The position numbers were made by a program, and so were the translations under genes. 9,731 nucleotides of DNA from NCBI GenBank assembly GCA_020719045.1, contig DYQY01000028.1, positions 1,923 to 11,653 of the forward strand, written 5' to 3'. Source of the stretch: Candidatus Termititenax sp. (GTDB lineage Bacteria; Margulisbacteria; Riflemargulisbacteria; GWF2-35-9; DYQY01). Of the stretch, positions 1-5,719 are shown one piece after another. The notes beneath the pieces were generated by a model. It was not told the DNA's origin and made no database searches. It saw only the letters and a program-made list of their open reading frames with translations. Numbering within the stretch: position 1 is the first letter of the stretch; every line of letters begins with the position of its first letter.

Positions 1-181
1 TTTTGACAAGTAAAATTAAACATTTTATAGATTGTTTTTCTCCAAAGTTTATATTCAAACGTTTTTCTTTCTTTTTCCACTCGTCTGAAAATTCTGGTCT
101 TTTTTTACCAATTTTTGTTTTATTAAAGTTTCTTATACCCCTTAAATTATTTTCTGTTCTTTTATAAATTCCAGTAGGCAT
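1..181 (-). CDS. Partial gene, probable HNH/homing-endonuclease-type protein (N-terminal 60 residues)
   Basis: This frame starts at an ATG 4 bases after the stop of the tail-hub gene and stays open to the window edge, so only about 60 residues are seen. The product starts MPTGIYKRT, a start common in phage HNH endonucleases that carry NUMOD3-type DNA-binding repeats. A second stretch, GKKRPEFSDEWKKKEK (about residues 25-40), resembles a NUMOD3 motif of the form GKKRP-FSEEWKKK. The segment is very lysine-rich, as expected for a DNA binder. The HNH catalytic core is not in the window, so nuclease activity is inferred from the N-terminus alone. Such genes are selfish elements often inserted between phage structural genes, and its place directly after the tail-hub gene fits that. 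The start has no Shine-Dalgarno site; expression probably follows read-through and reinitiation after the TAA. The gene could instead be broken beyond the edge. Confidence 0.6.
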   Translation of the reverse strand, partial: MPTGIYKRTENNLRGIRNFNKTKIGKKRPEFSDEWKKKEKRLNINFGEKQSIKCLILLVK

Positions 182-185
182 AATA

Positions 186-2075
186 TTACATATCTGTACT
201 TAATCCATCCAATGACACGTTAGCTTTACTTCTAAACCTACGTGGTAATCTTTTTTCAAAAATAAGTACGTCACGGTCCATTATACTATCTATCTGTACA
301 TAACCTATTGAAATGGCTTTGAGTTTGATAACTCTTTTTCTAAACTTTGGTGAGGATAATTTAATTTCCATAAAGAACGGATAAACAGTAGTTAAATCAG
401 CACCTCCAATCTGAACATCTCCCAGTATGTTGTTACCCATTGATTGTGGTGTGGAATAATCAACATAAGTTGCATCACCTACTATCGTTCCAACTAGTTG
501 AAAGTCTGCATCATCATAAGAAACCAAAACTTGTACTTTTTGGTCTGGGTCTATAGAACCCTTTATTCTAAGTCTCTGAATCTTTTTAAGTGATTCAGCT
601 ATTCCTAATGCTTCATATTGTTCACCCTTTGACTCCCATTCATTTTCTATTGGGTCGCTTTCATCATCAAAACCAGAATAAATCTGATAGACTGATTCTG
701 AAACTCCTGAACCAACATATAAATTACCAGAGTCTTTCGCAAACATTCTTGCTGAGTATCTTGTTTCATCAATAGTTTTGATTATCATATCATATAACAA
801 AATTGTATCATTAACTGTTGCTCCTTGTGATTTGCAAGCTATTGTTATATATCTATCATAATTATCAACAGAACAATCTGAGAAATTATATAAACTAAAG
901 TCAAATTGTGGACATAAATCAAATGGTTCTATCTCAGTACCAATTTCATTACGTTTAAGTATTAAAAGTTGTGGTTTAGAAGGATTTGCTGTGTTCATAA
1001 ATACAATACCATCTTTTGTAGAAATAGTAGCTCTAAAATTTGGAAGACCAAGTTCTCTTCTGTAAACAACATTAGAAGTTGCCGATGCTGTATCTGTTTG
1101 TCCTAATATTAATTGATATGCTGATTGTGATTTCATTGAATAATAATTTCCATCAATACCAACGTTAACATTTAAGATAGCATCACCACCAATATCTTGT
1201 GGAAATTGGAATCCCTCCCCTGCTGCTCTAGTTGCTGCATATCTAAAATCAGTTACACCACGTAGATTTGAGTTTTCCCATTTATAAGCGGCTGTACCAG
1301 CACCAGACTGACCAGTTATAGTAAATGCACCAGTTGAATAATTTATCGTACCTGTACTTCCAAGAGAACCAGTTAGAACTCCTAAGTAATTATCTGTAAA
1401 AACTTCACTAGAAGATGTATCAGTAATTTGAACACCAAAACATGAACGTGTAGAACCACCAACTTTAAAAGCTAGTGTTCCAGACGCTGTATCTGTAATT
1501 GCCTCACCAGTTACCGCTGTATATACGCCTAATGAACTAGCTACCGCTCTTTGGTTGTCTATCCAAGAACCATATAAACCAGTCTTATCTTCTATACGAT
1601 TCCACAAGAACATTCTACCTTTATCTATCATTGAATATCCTTTAAAGTTAATCGCTGCATCGTACATAGCAATAGGAGATGTTGGATTAGCATTTATTAT
1701 TTTCCATATTCCATCAACTCCAGTTACATATGTAAAAGCCCCCGCTAGGGATGAATAGTTTGAAAATGTATATTCTGAGTTTGCTGTAAGCCCAGTAATT
1801 ATATCTGTCCAAGTAGAACTATTGAGATATTGAATCTTAGTAGATATCTTACGATATAATACTTTAGTCCCGTCTACTTTATAACCAAAATGAAGTCCTG
1901 TTATTTTACCAACAGCTCCTTCTGCTCCTATAAGTTGTCTACCATTAACTAACTGAATACGTCCGTCTTTAGTAAGCCAGTTTGATGAACCTCTAGAGGC
2001 ATCTTTAGGTATATTCTCGTCATCTCCAAGGTTCCATATTCCAGATTTAAAAGCGTTGATTATTGAATCACTCAT
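186..2075 (-). CDS. Putative tail hub/stopper protein (beta-propeller-like head-tail completion protein) with an inserted beta domain
   Basis: The 629-residue protein is encoded directly after the head-tail adaptor. The N-terminal region (about 1-180) has repeated short strands such as DGRIQLVNGRQ, KVLYRKIS, FTYVTGVDGIWKI and MFLWNR. This pattern of 'reference value and label' strands is seen in beta-propeller tail proteins such as P22 gp10-like hub/stopper proteins. Residues 186-268 look like an inserted Ig-like beta module, with the common phage signature GSLGSTGTINYSTGAFTITG at 236-255. Propeller-like sequence resumes at about 273-470. The C-terminal region (475-605) contains KIQRLRIKGSIDPDQKVQVL and ends basic (KRLPRRFRSK). 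In short-tailed phages this position encodes the protein that plugs the portal-adaptor channel and anchors the tail. The start has no Shine-Dalgarno site and follows the adaptor gene by 15 bases of A/T-rich leader. The family assignment rests on position and strand pattern; a minor tail or tail-tip protein is the alternative. Confidence 0.6.
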   Translation of the reverse strand: MSDSIINAFKSGIWNLGDDENIPKDASRGSSNWLTKDGRIQLVNGRQLIGAEGAVGKITGLHFGYKVDGTKVLYRKISTKIQYLNSSTWTDIITGLTANSEYTFSNYSSLAGAFTYVTGVDGIWKIINANPTSPIAMYDAAINFKGYSMIDKGRMFLWNRIEDKTGLYGSWIDNQRAVASSLGVYTAVTGEAITDTASGTLAFKVGGSTRSCFGVQITDTSSSEVFTDNYLGVLTGSLGSTGTINYSTGAFTITGQSGAGTAAYKWENSNLRGVTDFRYAATRAAGEGFQFPQDIGGDAILNVNVGIDGNYYSMKSQSAYQLILGQTDTASATSNVVYRRELGLPNFRATISTKDGIVFMNTANPSKPQLLILKRNEIGTEIEPFDLCPQFDFSLYNFSDCSVDNYDRYITIACKSQGATVNDTILLYDMIIKTIDETRYSARMFAKDSGNLYVGSGVSESVYQIYSGFDDESDPIENEWESKGEQYEALGIAESLKKIQRLRIKGSIDPDQKVQVLVSYDDADFQLVGTIVGDATYVDYSTPQSMGNNILGDVQIGGADLTTVYPFFMEIKLSSPKFRKRVIKLKAISIGYVQIDSIMDRDVLIFEKRLPRRFRSKANVSLDGLSTDM

Positions 2076-2090
2076 TTTTTATTTAATTAA

Positions 2091-2711
2091 CTAGTTAAAA
2101 TTTTGCATCGCATTTGCGTAACTTAAATCTTTTAAGATATCGTTAAACTTTACTTGGTTTTCGTTTGCATAAGAACGAGACTTATCAAATAATTGTATTG
2201 CAAAGTCATCCACTGCCATACCAAGGTAAATAATATCGTGGAAGTCTTCGTGGAATATTGGAGATGTTGACAATGTTAATGCTGCTGGAGCTTTGATATA
2301 ATCAAACTCATATGTTCCAGAATGGGACTGTGTGAATTTTATTTTAGAATCAGTTGGGTCAATATAAGCTACATCATCTGCACGATAGGTACGTCTGTCT
2401 GAGAAGTTAACTAATCTTATTGGATTCAAGTCTGAACCAACAAAAATAACTTTTGGAGCAGTAGTTGTTTCTTGTGAAACTGTTGGGTCTGTAGACTGAT
2501 AATTAGAATAGACATACTTAAAATCTGTAGGTAAACTAATCTGGTTGTTTGAAATACTACCAGTCGATGTTTCCTTAAGGAACTCCCAAGGTCTAAAGTT
2601 ACAAACTTTCCTGTATACTTTATTTGCCAAATCTAATTCCTCCTGAGATGATAACTCAGTTCCATCATCTACATATAAAGAAAACTTACTTATAATTTCT
2701 GCTGTTGTCAT
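2091..2711 (-). CDS. Head-tail adaptor (connector) protein
   Basis: A 206-residue protein encoded between the major capsid protein and the tail hub, where tailed phages place the ring protein that docks under the portal. The sequence fits adaptor families. An N-terminal helical region (about 20-48, ELDLANKVYRKVC then PWEFLKE) is followed by a beta-rich middle (GSISNNQISLPTDFKYVY, 51-68; later PKVIFVG, IKFTQ and GTYEFDYIKAPAAL, 132-145). A C-terminal helical bundle ends the protein (FHDIIYLGMAVDDFAIQLFD, 157-176, then NQVKFNDILKDL). This helix-beta-helix layout with 'PWEFL' and 'LPTDFK' is typical of podovirus adaptors (tail tubular A or P22 gp4-like role). The ATG is preceded by ACTAAACAA, without a Shine-Dalgarno site. 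An 83-base gap with a small hairpin separates it from the capsid gene, so it is probably read from upstream promoters. The role is inferred from position and pattern. Confidence 0.68.
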   Translation of the reverse strand: MTTAEIISKFSLYVDDGTELSSQEELDLANKVYRKVCNFRPWEFLKETSTGSISNNQISLPTDFKYVYSNYQSTDPTVSQETTTAPKVIFVGSDLNPIRLVNFSDRRTYRADDVAYIDPTDSKIKFTQSHSGTYEFDYIKAPAALTLSTSPIFHEDFHDIIYLGMAVDDFAIQLFDKSRSYANENQVKFNDILKDLSYANAMQNFN

Positions 2712-2748
2712 TTGTTTAGTTTTATATTAATAATTCTATTTTCATCCC

Positions 2749-2766
2749 AACCCCTTAGAAGGGGCT
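2749..2766 (-). other. Small hairpin between capsid and adaptor genes
   Basis: Five perfect base pairs (CCCCT/AGGGG, 4-base loop), extended to seven in the minus-strand RNA by one G-U and one A-U pair. It is the only GC-rich patch in an otherwise A/T gap of 83 bases. No T run follows it in the direction of transcription, so it is not a classical intrinsic terminator. It may set the 3' end of a processed capsid mRNA or weakly attenuate transcription, which would fit the high demand for coat protein over adaptor. That function is inference only. Confidence 0.45.
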
Positions 2767-2794
2767 GAGTGAAGATACAATCTACCGATTAAGG

Positions 2795-3988
2795 TTAGGC
2801 TGCAATCTTAACGTCAAGGAACTTGCGAGCACCATCTGCAAATGTTTTAATACCTGCAAGGTATGATGAGAATATGTTTACTCCACGTCTATCAGAAGTT
2901 TCTCTGATATCAACTGAACTCTTATCTTGAACAACAAGGTCGATAGCACCTTTCTTACCGTAGTAAGCGTGCAATGTGTTCAATGTCCAAGCACCTGAAC
3001 CTGCTGTTTCAGAAAGAGTTAATCTTCCTGCACCAACGGCTGTGATTGTAACCTCTGAAGCTGCAACTGTTGCTACTGCTGATATTTTATATGTATCAGT
3101 GAACAAAGCTTGGTCAGCTGCTGAAAGAGCAACCTGTGTAGCTGAAGTTGTAGCTGGGTCATTAATCAATGCTACAAGGTTTGCTAGAGCCGCAGTGTTA
3201 TTTGCACCAAGAGCAAAGTTTCCTGCTGTTGAACCTAGAGTTGTCTTAGCTGTGAATGTAACTCCGTTTATCACGATAGTTTCACCATCTGCTAATCCAG
3301 CATCTGTAAATACAGCTGTTGAAGTTAGGTTTTCAGAAACGTACACTTCTGCCATTGAGATAGCACCTGAGTATCCGTTCTTAAATACTGAGTTTACAAT
3401 GTCGAACTGCTTACCCAATAGGTATTGTTCAATATCTGATACTCCGTATGAGTCGATAACAAGAGCCATATTTGAAAGAACATTGTTTATTTTCTTCAAT
3501 TTAGCTGGCATTCTTGTAACCATTTGAGGAACTGTTGTTGAGCTCAAAGTGATAGGTGTACCTGTAGAAGCACCTGTTGTCAAGTCTCCTGTATCAAAAG
3601 TTTGGTAAGCATTTAATACTTCTGCCAATACTCTTGCATCAAGGTCAGTAGCAATTTTAACTGCTGCTTGTGCACCAATAACTTCACCTGGGTTAAGGTT
3701 AGAAGCTTGTTTTACTTCACCATCTGAAAGATGGAATACTATTTCTTTCTCTAGGTTGATTATCAAAGATTCTGTTGAATCTGTGATAGCATCGATTGTT
3801 GATGCTGAACCTCTTACTACTGTTCTTACTCTTGCTGCACTAATATCGTAAATTGTTCTTACGACTGAACCTCCTGCAACCAACGATGGTTCAAATCTCA
3901 TGTTAGCTATTGATTTAGCAACGAGAACTTTGTTTAAAACTTCTTCGTAACTATTATCATATGCTACACGATAGTCTGTTAAAGCCAT
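2795..3988 (-). CDS. Major capsid protein (HK97 fold, P22-coat-like) with an inserted domain
   Basis: A 397-residue coat protein, the shell-forming subunit of the phage head. Supporting features are its place after the scaffold gene and an acidic/helical N-terminus. A long spine-helix-like stretch follows (about 101-130, GEVIGAQAAVKIATDLDARV), then segments common in HK97-fold coats (ALVIDSYGVSDIEQYL at 175-190, AEVYVSENL at 213-221). The C-terminus (HAYYGKKGAIDLVVQDK, 340-356; ETSDRRGVNIFSSYLAGIKT, 363-382) closes the fold. Residues about 226-338 form an inserted module: GLADGETIVINGVTFTAKTT, then LANLVALINDPAT and alternating T/V/A strands. This signature is shared by decoration-like domains added to phage capsid and tail proteins. 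There is no visible N-terminal delta domain or protease signature. The start is preceded by an A-rich leader with eight A's and no Shine-Dalgarno site. Confidence in the coat role is high; the P22-like subtype is less certain. Confidence 0.85.
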   Translation of the reverse strand: MALTDYRVAYDNSYEEVLNKVLVAKSIANMRFEPSLVAGGSVVRTIYDISAARVRTVVRGSASTIDAITDSTESLIINLEKEIVFHLSDGEVKQASNLNPGEVIGAQAAVKIATDLDARVLAEVLNAYQTFDTGDLTTGASTGTPITLSSTTVPQMVTRMPAKLKKINNVLSNMALVIDSYGVSDIEQYLLGKQFDIVNSVFKNGYSGAISMAEVYVSENLTSTAVFTDAGLADGETIVINGVTFTAKTTLGSTAGNFALGANNTAALANLVALINDPATTSATQVALSAADQALFTDTYKISAVATVAASEVTITAVGAGRLTLSETAGSGAWTLNTLHAYYGKKGAIDLVVQDKSSVDIRETSDRRGVNIFSSYLAGIKTFADGARKFLDVKIAA

Positions 3989-4046
3989 TTTTTTTATAAT
4001 TAAATTATTAATTATCAGTTTGTCTCGTTCTCTTTATAGACTTAAT

Positions 4047-4065
4047 CTAAAGATTAATTCTTTAG
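4047..4065 (-). other. Hairpin overlapping the scaffold stop codon
   Basis: A perfect 7-bp inverted repeat (CTAAAGA, 5-base loop, TCTTTAG). Its left arm contains the TAA stop of the scaffold gene (4062-4064). It lies about 60 bases before the capsid start. There is no T run, so termination is not supported. A stem at the stop codon could protect or process the mRNA, or separate translation of scaffold from the heavily expressed capsid gene. Another gene end, at 4987, also has a hairpin built over its stop codon. Confidence 0.45.
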
Positions 4066-4796
4066 AGTCTTATTCTGTCGGTTAAAGATTCGTTGTATTT
4101 CTTTTTAAGTTCTGGATTAGCCATAATCTCTTTATAATACTCCATATCCTTAGACGCTTTGTTAAAGTCTATAGGGGCATCTGAATTGCCACCTCTCGCC
4201 TGTGTTTGTTCTAATGTCTTCTTACCCGTGACGAGATGTCCGTAAGAATCTTCAAGTATTTTTGCGAATGTCTTGTTAGCATTCTTCGGGTCTAATGAGA
4301 GAGATTTAATTACGTCCTTATTAGCAACGTTCTTATATTCTGGCATAGCTTCCATCAATTTTTCAAAGTGTTCATTAAATGTTTTTTCAACACTTTCAGA
4401 ACGTTCTTTTTCCTGAATTGGTTTAAGCTTAGCCTCTATCTCCTTATCATACTCCGCTTTAGTTTGTTCTCCAACTTTTGAAATCAGTTTCGAAACTGCT
4501 TCCTCAGAAAGTCCAAACTCTTCGGCAATGTCTTTTACGTCAGCAGATACCTCTTTTTTAGAAGCACCTTCTTCAAGTAATCTCTTAACCTCTTTAAGTT
4601 CTTTCGCAAGAGCTTTTCTTTCTGCTTTTTCTTCAAGAAAGACTGCTTCTGGAACAACTTTAGCTTTTACCTCTTCAGGTTTGGCTTCGGTCTTAATAAC
4701 ATCACCTATTTTGGTATCTTCGACTTTTGTCTCAGTTACCTCTACCTTAGTATCTTTTGCCTCCACCTCTGGAGCTTTCTCTGGTTTTGTTTCCAT
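4062..4796 (-). CDS. Putative head scaffolding protein
   Basis: A 244-residue, strongly charged, almost cysteine- and tryptophan-free protein encoded immediately before the capsid gene, the usual site of the scaffold that templates procapsid assembly and then leaves. Residues 1-50 are low complexity, acidic and lysine/glutamate-rich with TKVE-type repeats, so probably disordered. Residues 52-80 (EEKAERKALAKELKEVKRLL) and about 110-135 are likely coiled-coil or long helices. Residues 137-190 are a more ordered helical part (FNEHFEKLMEAMPEYK). The C-terminus is a basic helical tail (YYKEIMANPELKKKYNE, ending RIRL), the region that binds coat protein in known scaffolds. The gene has its own strong promoter (4898-4926) and a structured leader of about 95 bases, in line with a need for many copies. 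No protease domain is visible. The role comes from composition and position, not from a recognised family motif. Confidence 0.68.
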   Translation of the reverse strand: METKPEKAPEVEAKDTKVEVTETKVEDTKIGDVIKTEAKPEEVKAKVVPEAVFLEEKAERKALAKELKEVKRLLEEGASKKEVSADVKDIAEEFGLSEEAVSKLISKVGEQTKAEYDKEIEAKLKPIQEKERSESVEKTFNEHFEKLMEAMPEYKNVANKDVIKSLSLDPKNANKTFAKILEDSYGHLVTGKKTLEQTQARGGNSDAPIDFNKASKDMEYYKEIMANPELKKKYNESLTDRIRL

Positions 4797-4897
4797 TGAA
4801 TTAACAGTTATAACGAAACTGCTGACGGGTCTTTTTCTCCACAGGACTAGTGTACCAGACTAGAAAAAATTTAGGGTCTTCAGGACCATCTTGACTA

Positions 4898-4926
4898 ATT
4901 ATACCACAGAATCTGCAAAAATGCAA
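4898..4926 (-). promoter_or_regulatory. Sigma70-type promoter for scaffold and downstream capsid genes
   Basis: Read on the minus strand: -35 TTGCAT (4921-4926), a 17-base spacer, and -10 TATAAT (4898-4903) with an extended -10 TGG just before it. The first ten bases of the -35 side (CTTGCATTTT) are identical to those of the terminase promoter at 9267-9295, so the two are versions of one module. Transcription should start near 4891, giving a leader of about 95 bases before the scaffold ATG at 4796. Placing a strong promoter here separates head-shell proteins from packaging proteins. Confidence 0.75.
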
Positions 4927-4927
4927 G

Positions 4928-4987
4928 TTCTTGAGTATCTACTGCTACCCTGAACGAGAGAGTAGCATGAGGCACTCAAGAAGTGCC
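4928..4987 (-). other. Nested inverted repeats between the 95-residue gene and the scaffold promoter
   Basis: Three overlapping structures lie in 60 bases. (1) GGCACT / AGTGCC (4971-4976 with 4982-4987), a 6-bp stem with a 5-base loop that uses the last base of the upstream gene's stop. (2) GCTACCCT / AGAGTAGC (4944-4951 with 4959-4966), an 8-bp stem with one G-T pair and a 7-base loop. (3) TTCTTGAGT / ACTCAAGAA (4928-4936 with 4974-4982), a perfect 9-bp pair enclosing structure 2. Structures 1 and 3 share bases 4974-4976 and 4982, so they exclude each other. They probably form a transcription end or RNA-processing site insulating the upstream genes; the only T run nearby belongs to the following promoter. 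Confidence 0.55.
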
Positions 4988-5274
4988 TATTCGTTCTCTT
5001 CTTTTAATAAGAAGTCTAACTCTTTCGTTGCTAAGTTTTTAAGCTTTTTAGCCCTTCTAATAACCCTTAAAAGTGTTAATCTCTCTGACATCTTGGCTAC
5101 TATAGCTACAAGCTCTATATGAGTAGCTATTTTAATCTTAGCTGATAACTCGTCTATACAAGAAACAATATCTTTTTCAAGACTAGCAATGAGAAGTTTC
5201 CCACCGTCTGACTTTTCTACAGCTTCGATGGATGAGTACTTCTTTATGTCTTTTTGTATCTCTTCTTTGTTCAT
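4987..5274 (-). CDS. Small helical protein of unknown function
   Basis: A 95-residue protein encoded between the portal and scaffold genes. I do not recognise a family. The sequence is predicted mostly helical: residues 1-20 are charged, 27-60 form an amphipathic helix region (LLIASLEKDIVSCIDELSAKIKI, given here as LLIASLEK then DELSAKIKI), and 64-90 are a basic to acidic helix (ERLTLLRVIRRAKKLKNLA). One cysteine sits at residue 39. No signal peptide or membrane segment is seen. Its ATG overlaps the preceding stop by one base (TAATG), so the two small proteins are translationally coupled and probably made in similar amounts. Position suggests a minor capsid or portal-associated protein; this is inference. 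Confidence 0.7.
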   Translation of the reverse strand: MNKEEIQKDIKKYSSIEAVEKSDGGKLLIASLEKDIVSCIDELSAKIKIATHIELVAIVAKMSERLTLLRVIRRAKKLKNLATKELDFLLKEENE

Positions 5275-5711
5275 TATTTTGTTTTCTTAAGTTTCTTATC
5301 TGTTTTTGCTATGAGAGCAATTTTATCTTCAGCTCCCATTTTCTTTAAACCAGTCTGTAACTCTATCTGTTTAATTTCTTCTTTAAGATTATCTTGGGCG
5401 GTATCAAACTCTTTAAGTTTCTCTTCTGCAAATTGGATAAACCTCTCTGCTTCATAAAACATCCCACAAGCTACTCTAAGTTTAGGTCTAATCGTTTCTA
5501 CCTCTGGATGATTATTGATAATATTCTGCATTAATGCTTTCTTTATCTTAACCTCTCCTTCTATTGATTTAATACCCTTCTCATTATCTTCAACACTTTT
5601 GAGTGTATCTGCTAATGTTGTTTCTGTCGTAATATTACTTATCTTTATTTTAGATAATTCTGGTATCTCGTGTTTGCTTATAACCTCATATTTTAATTCG
5701 TTCTTTGACAT
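5274..5711 (-). CDS. Helical/coiled-coil protein of unknown function
   Basis: A 145-residue, lysine- and glutamate-rich protein starting 8 bases after the portal stop, with an A-rich leader (TAAATAAACAA) and no Shine-Dalgarno site. I do not recognise a family. Residues 1-35 look loosely structured, and 36-65 and 85-122 are likely long helices with coiled-coil character (AEEKLKEFDTAQDNLKEEIK, about 95-114). The end is a basic tail (KTDKKLKKTK). A single HPEVETIRPKLRV segment (68-80) links the two helices. A small helical protein between portal and scaffold could be a head-completion, ejection or assembly factor. The gene is coupled to the next one through a TAATG stop/start overlap. Being a real gene is well supported by its operon fit and length; the function is open. 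Confidence 0.7.
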   Translation of the reverse strand: MSKNELKYEVISKHEIPELSKIKISNITTETTLADTLKSVEDNEKGIKSIEGEVKIKKALMQNIINNHPEVETIRPKLRVACGMFYEAERFIQFAEEKLKEFDTAQDNLKEEIKQIELQTGLKKMGAEDKIALIAKTDKKLKKTK

Positions 5712-5719
5712 TTGTTTAT

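Noticed and set aside
3-31. Plus-strand TTGACA, 17-base spacer, TATAGA
   Set aside because: It resembles a promoter, but lies inside the endonuclease-like frame, points antisense to every gene on the left, lacks the TGN extension of the other promoters, and is in A/T-rich sequence where chance matches are likely.
2712-2794. Weak promoter-like TTGGGA, 18-base spacer, TATAAA before the adaptor gene on the minus strand
   Set aside because: Both boxes and spacing deviate from the four clear promoters; not strong enough to list.
2976-3527. Long plus-strand frame (183 residues) opposite the capsid gene
   Set aside because: It lies wholly antisense to the well-supported capsid gene, has no promoter, and its open length follows from the alanine- and threonine-rich coding of the coat insert.
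4528-4863. Plus-strand serine-rich frame opposite the scaffold gene
   Set aside because: It mirrors the lysine/glutamate codons of the scaffold gene and has no promoter or leader.
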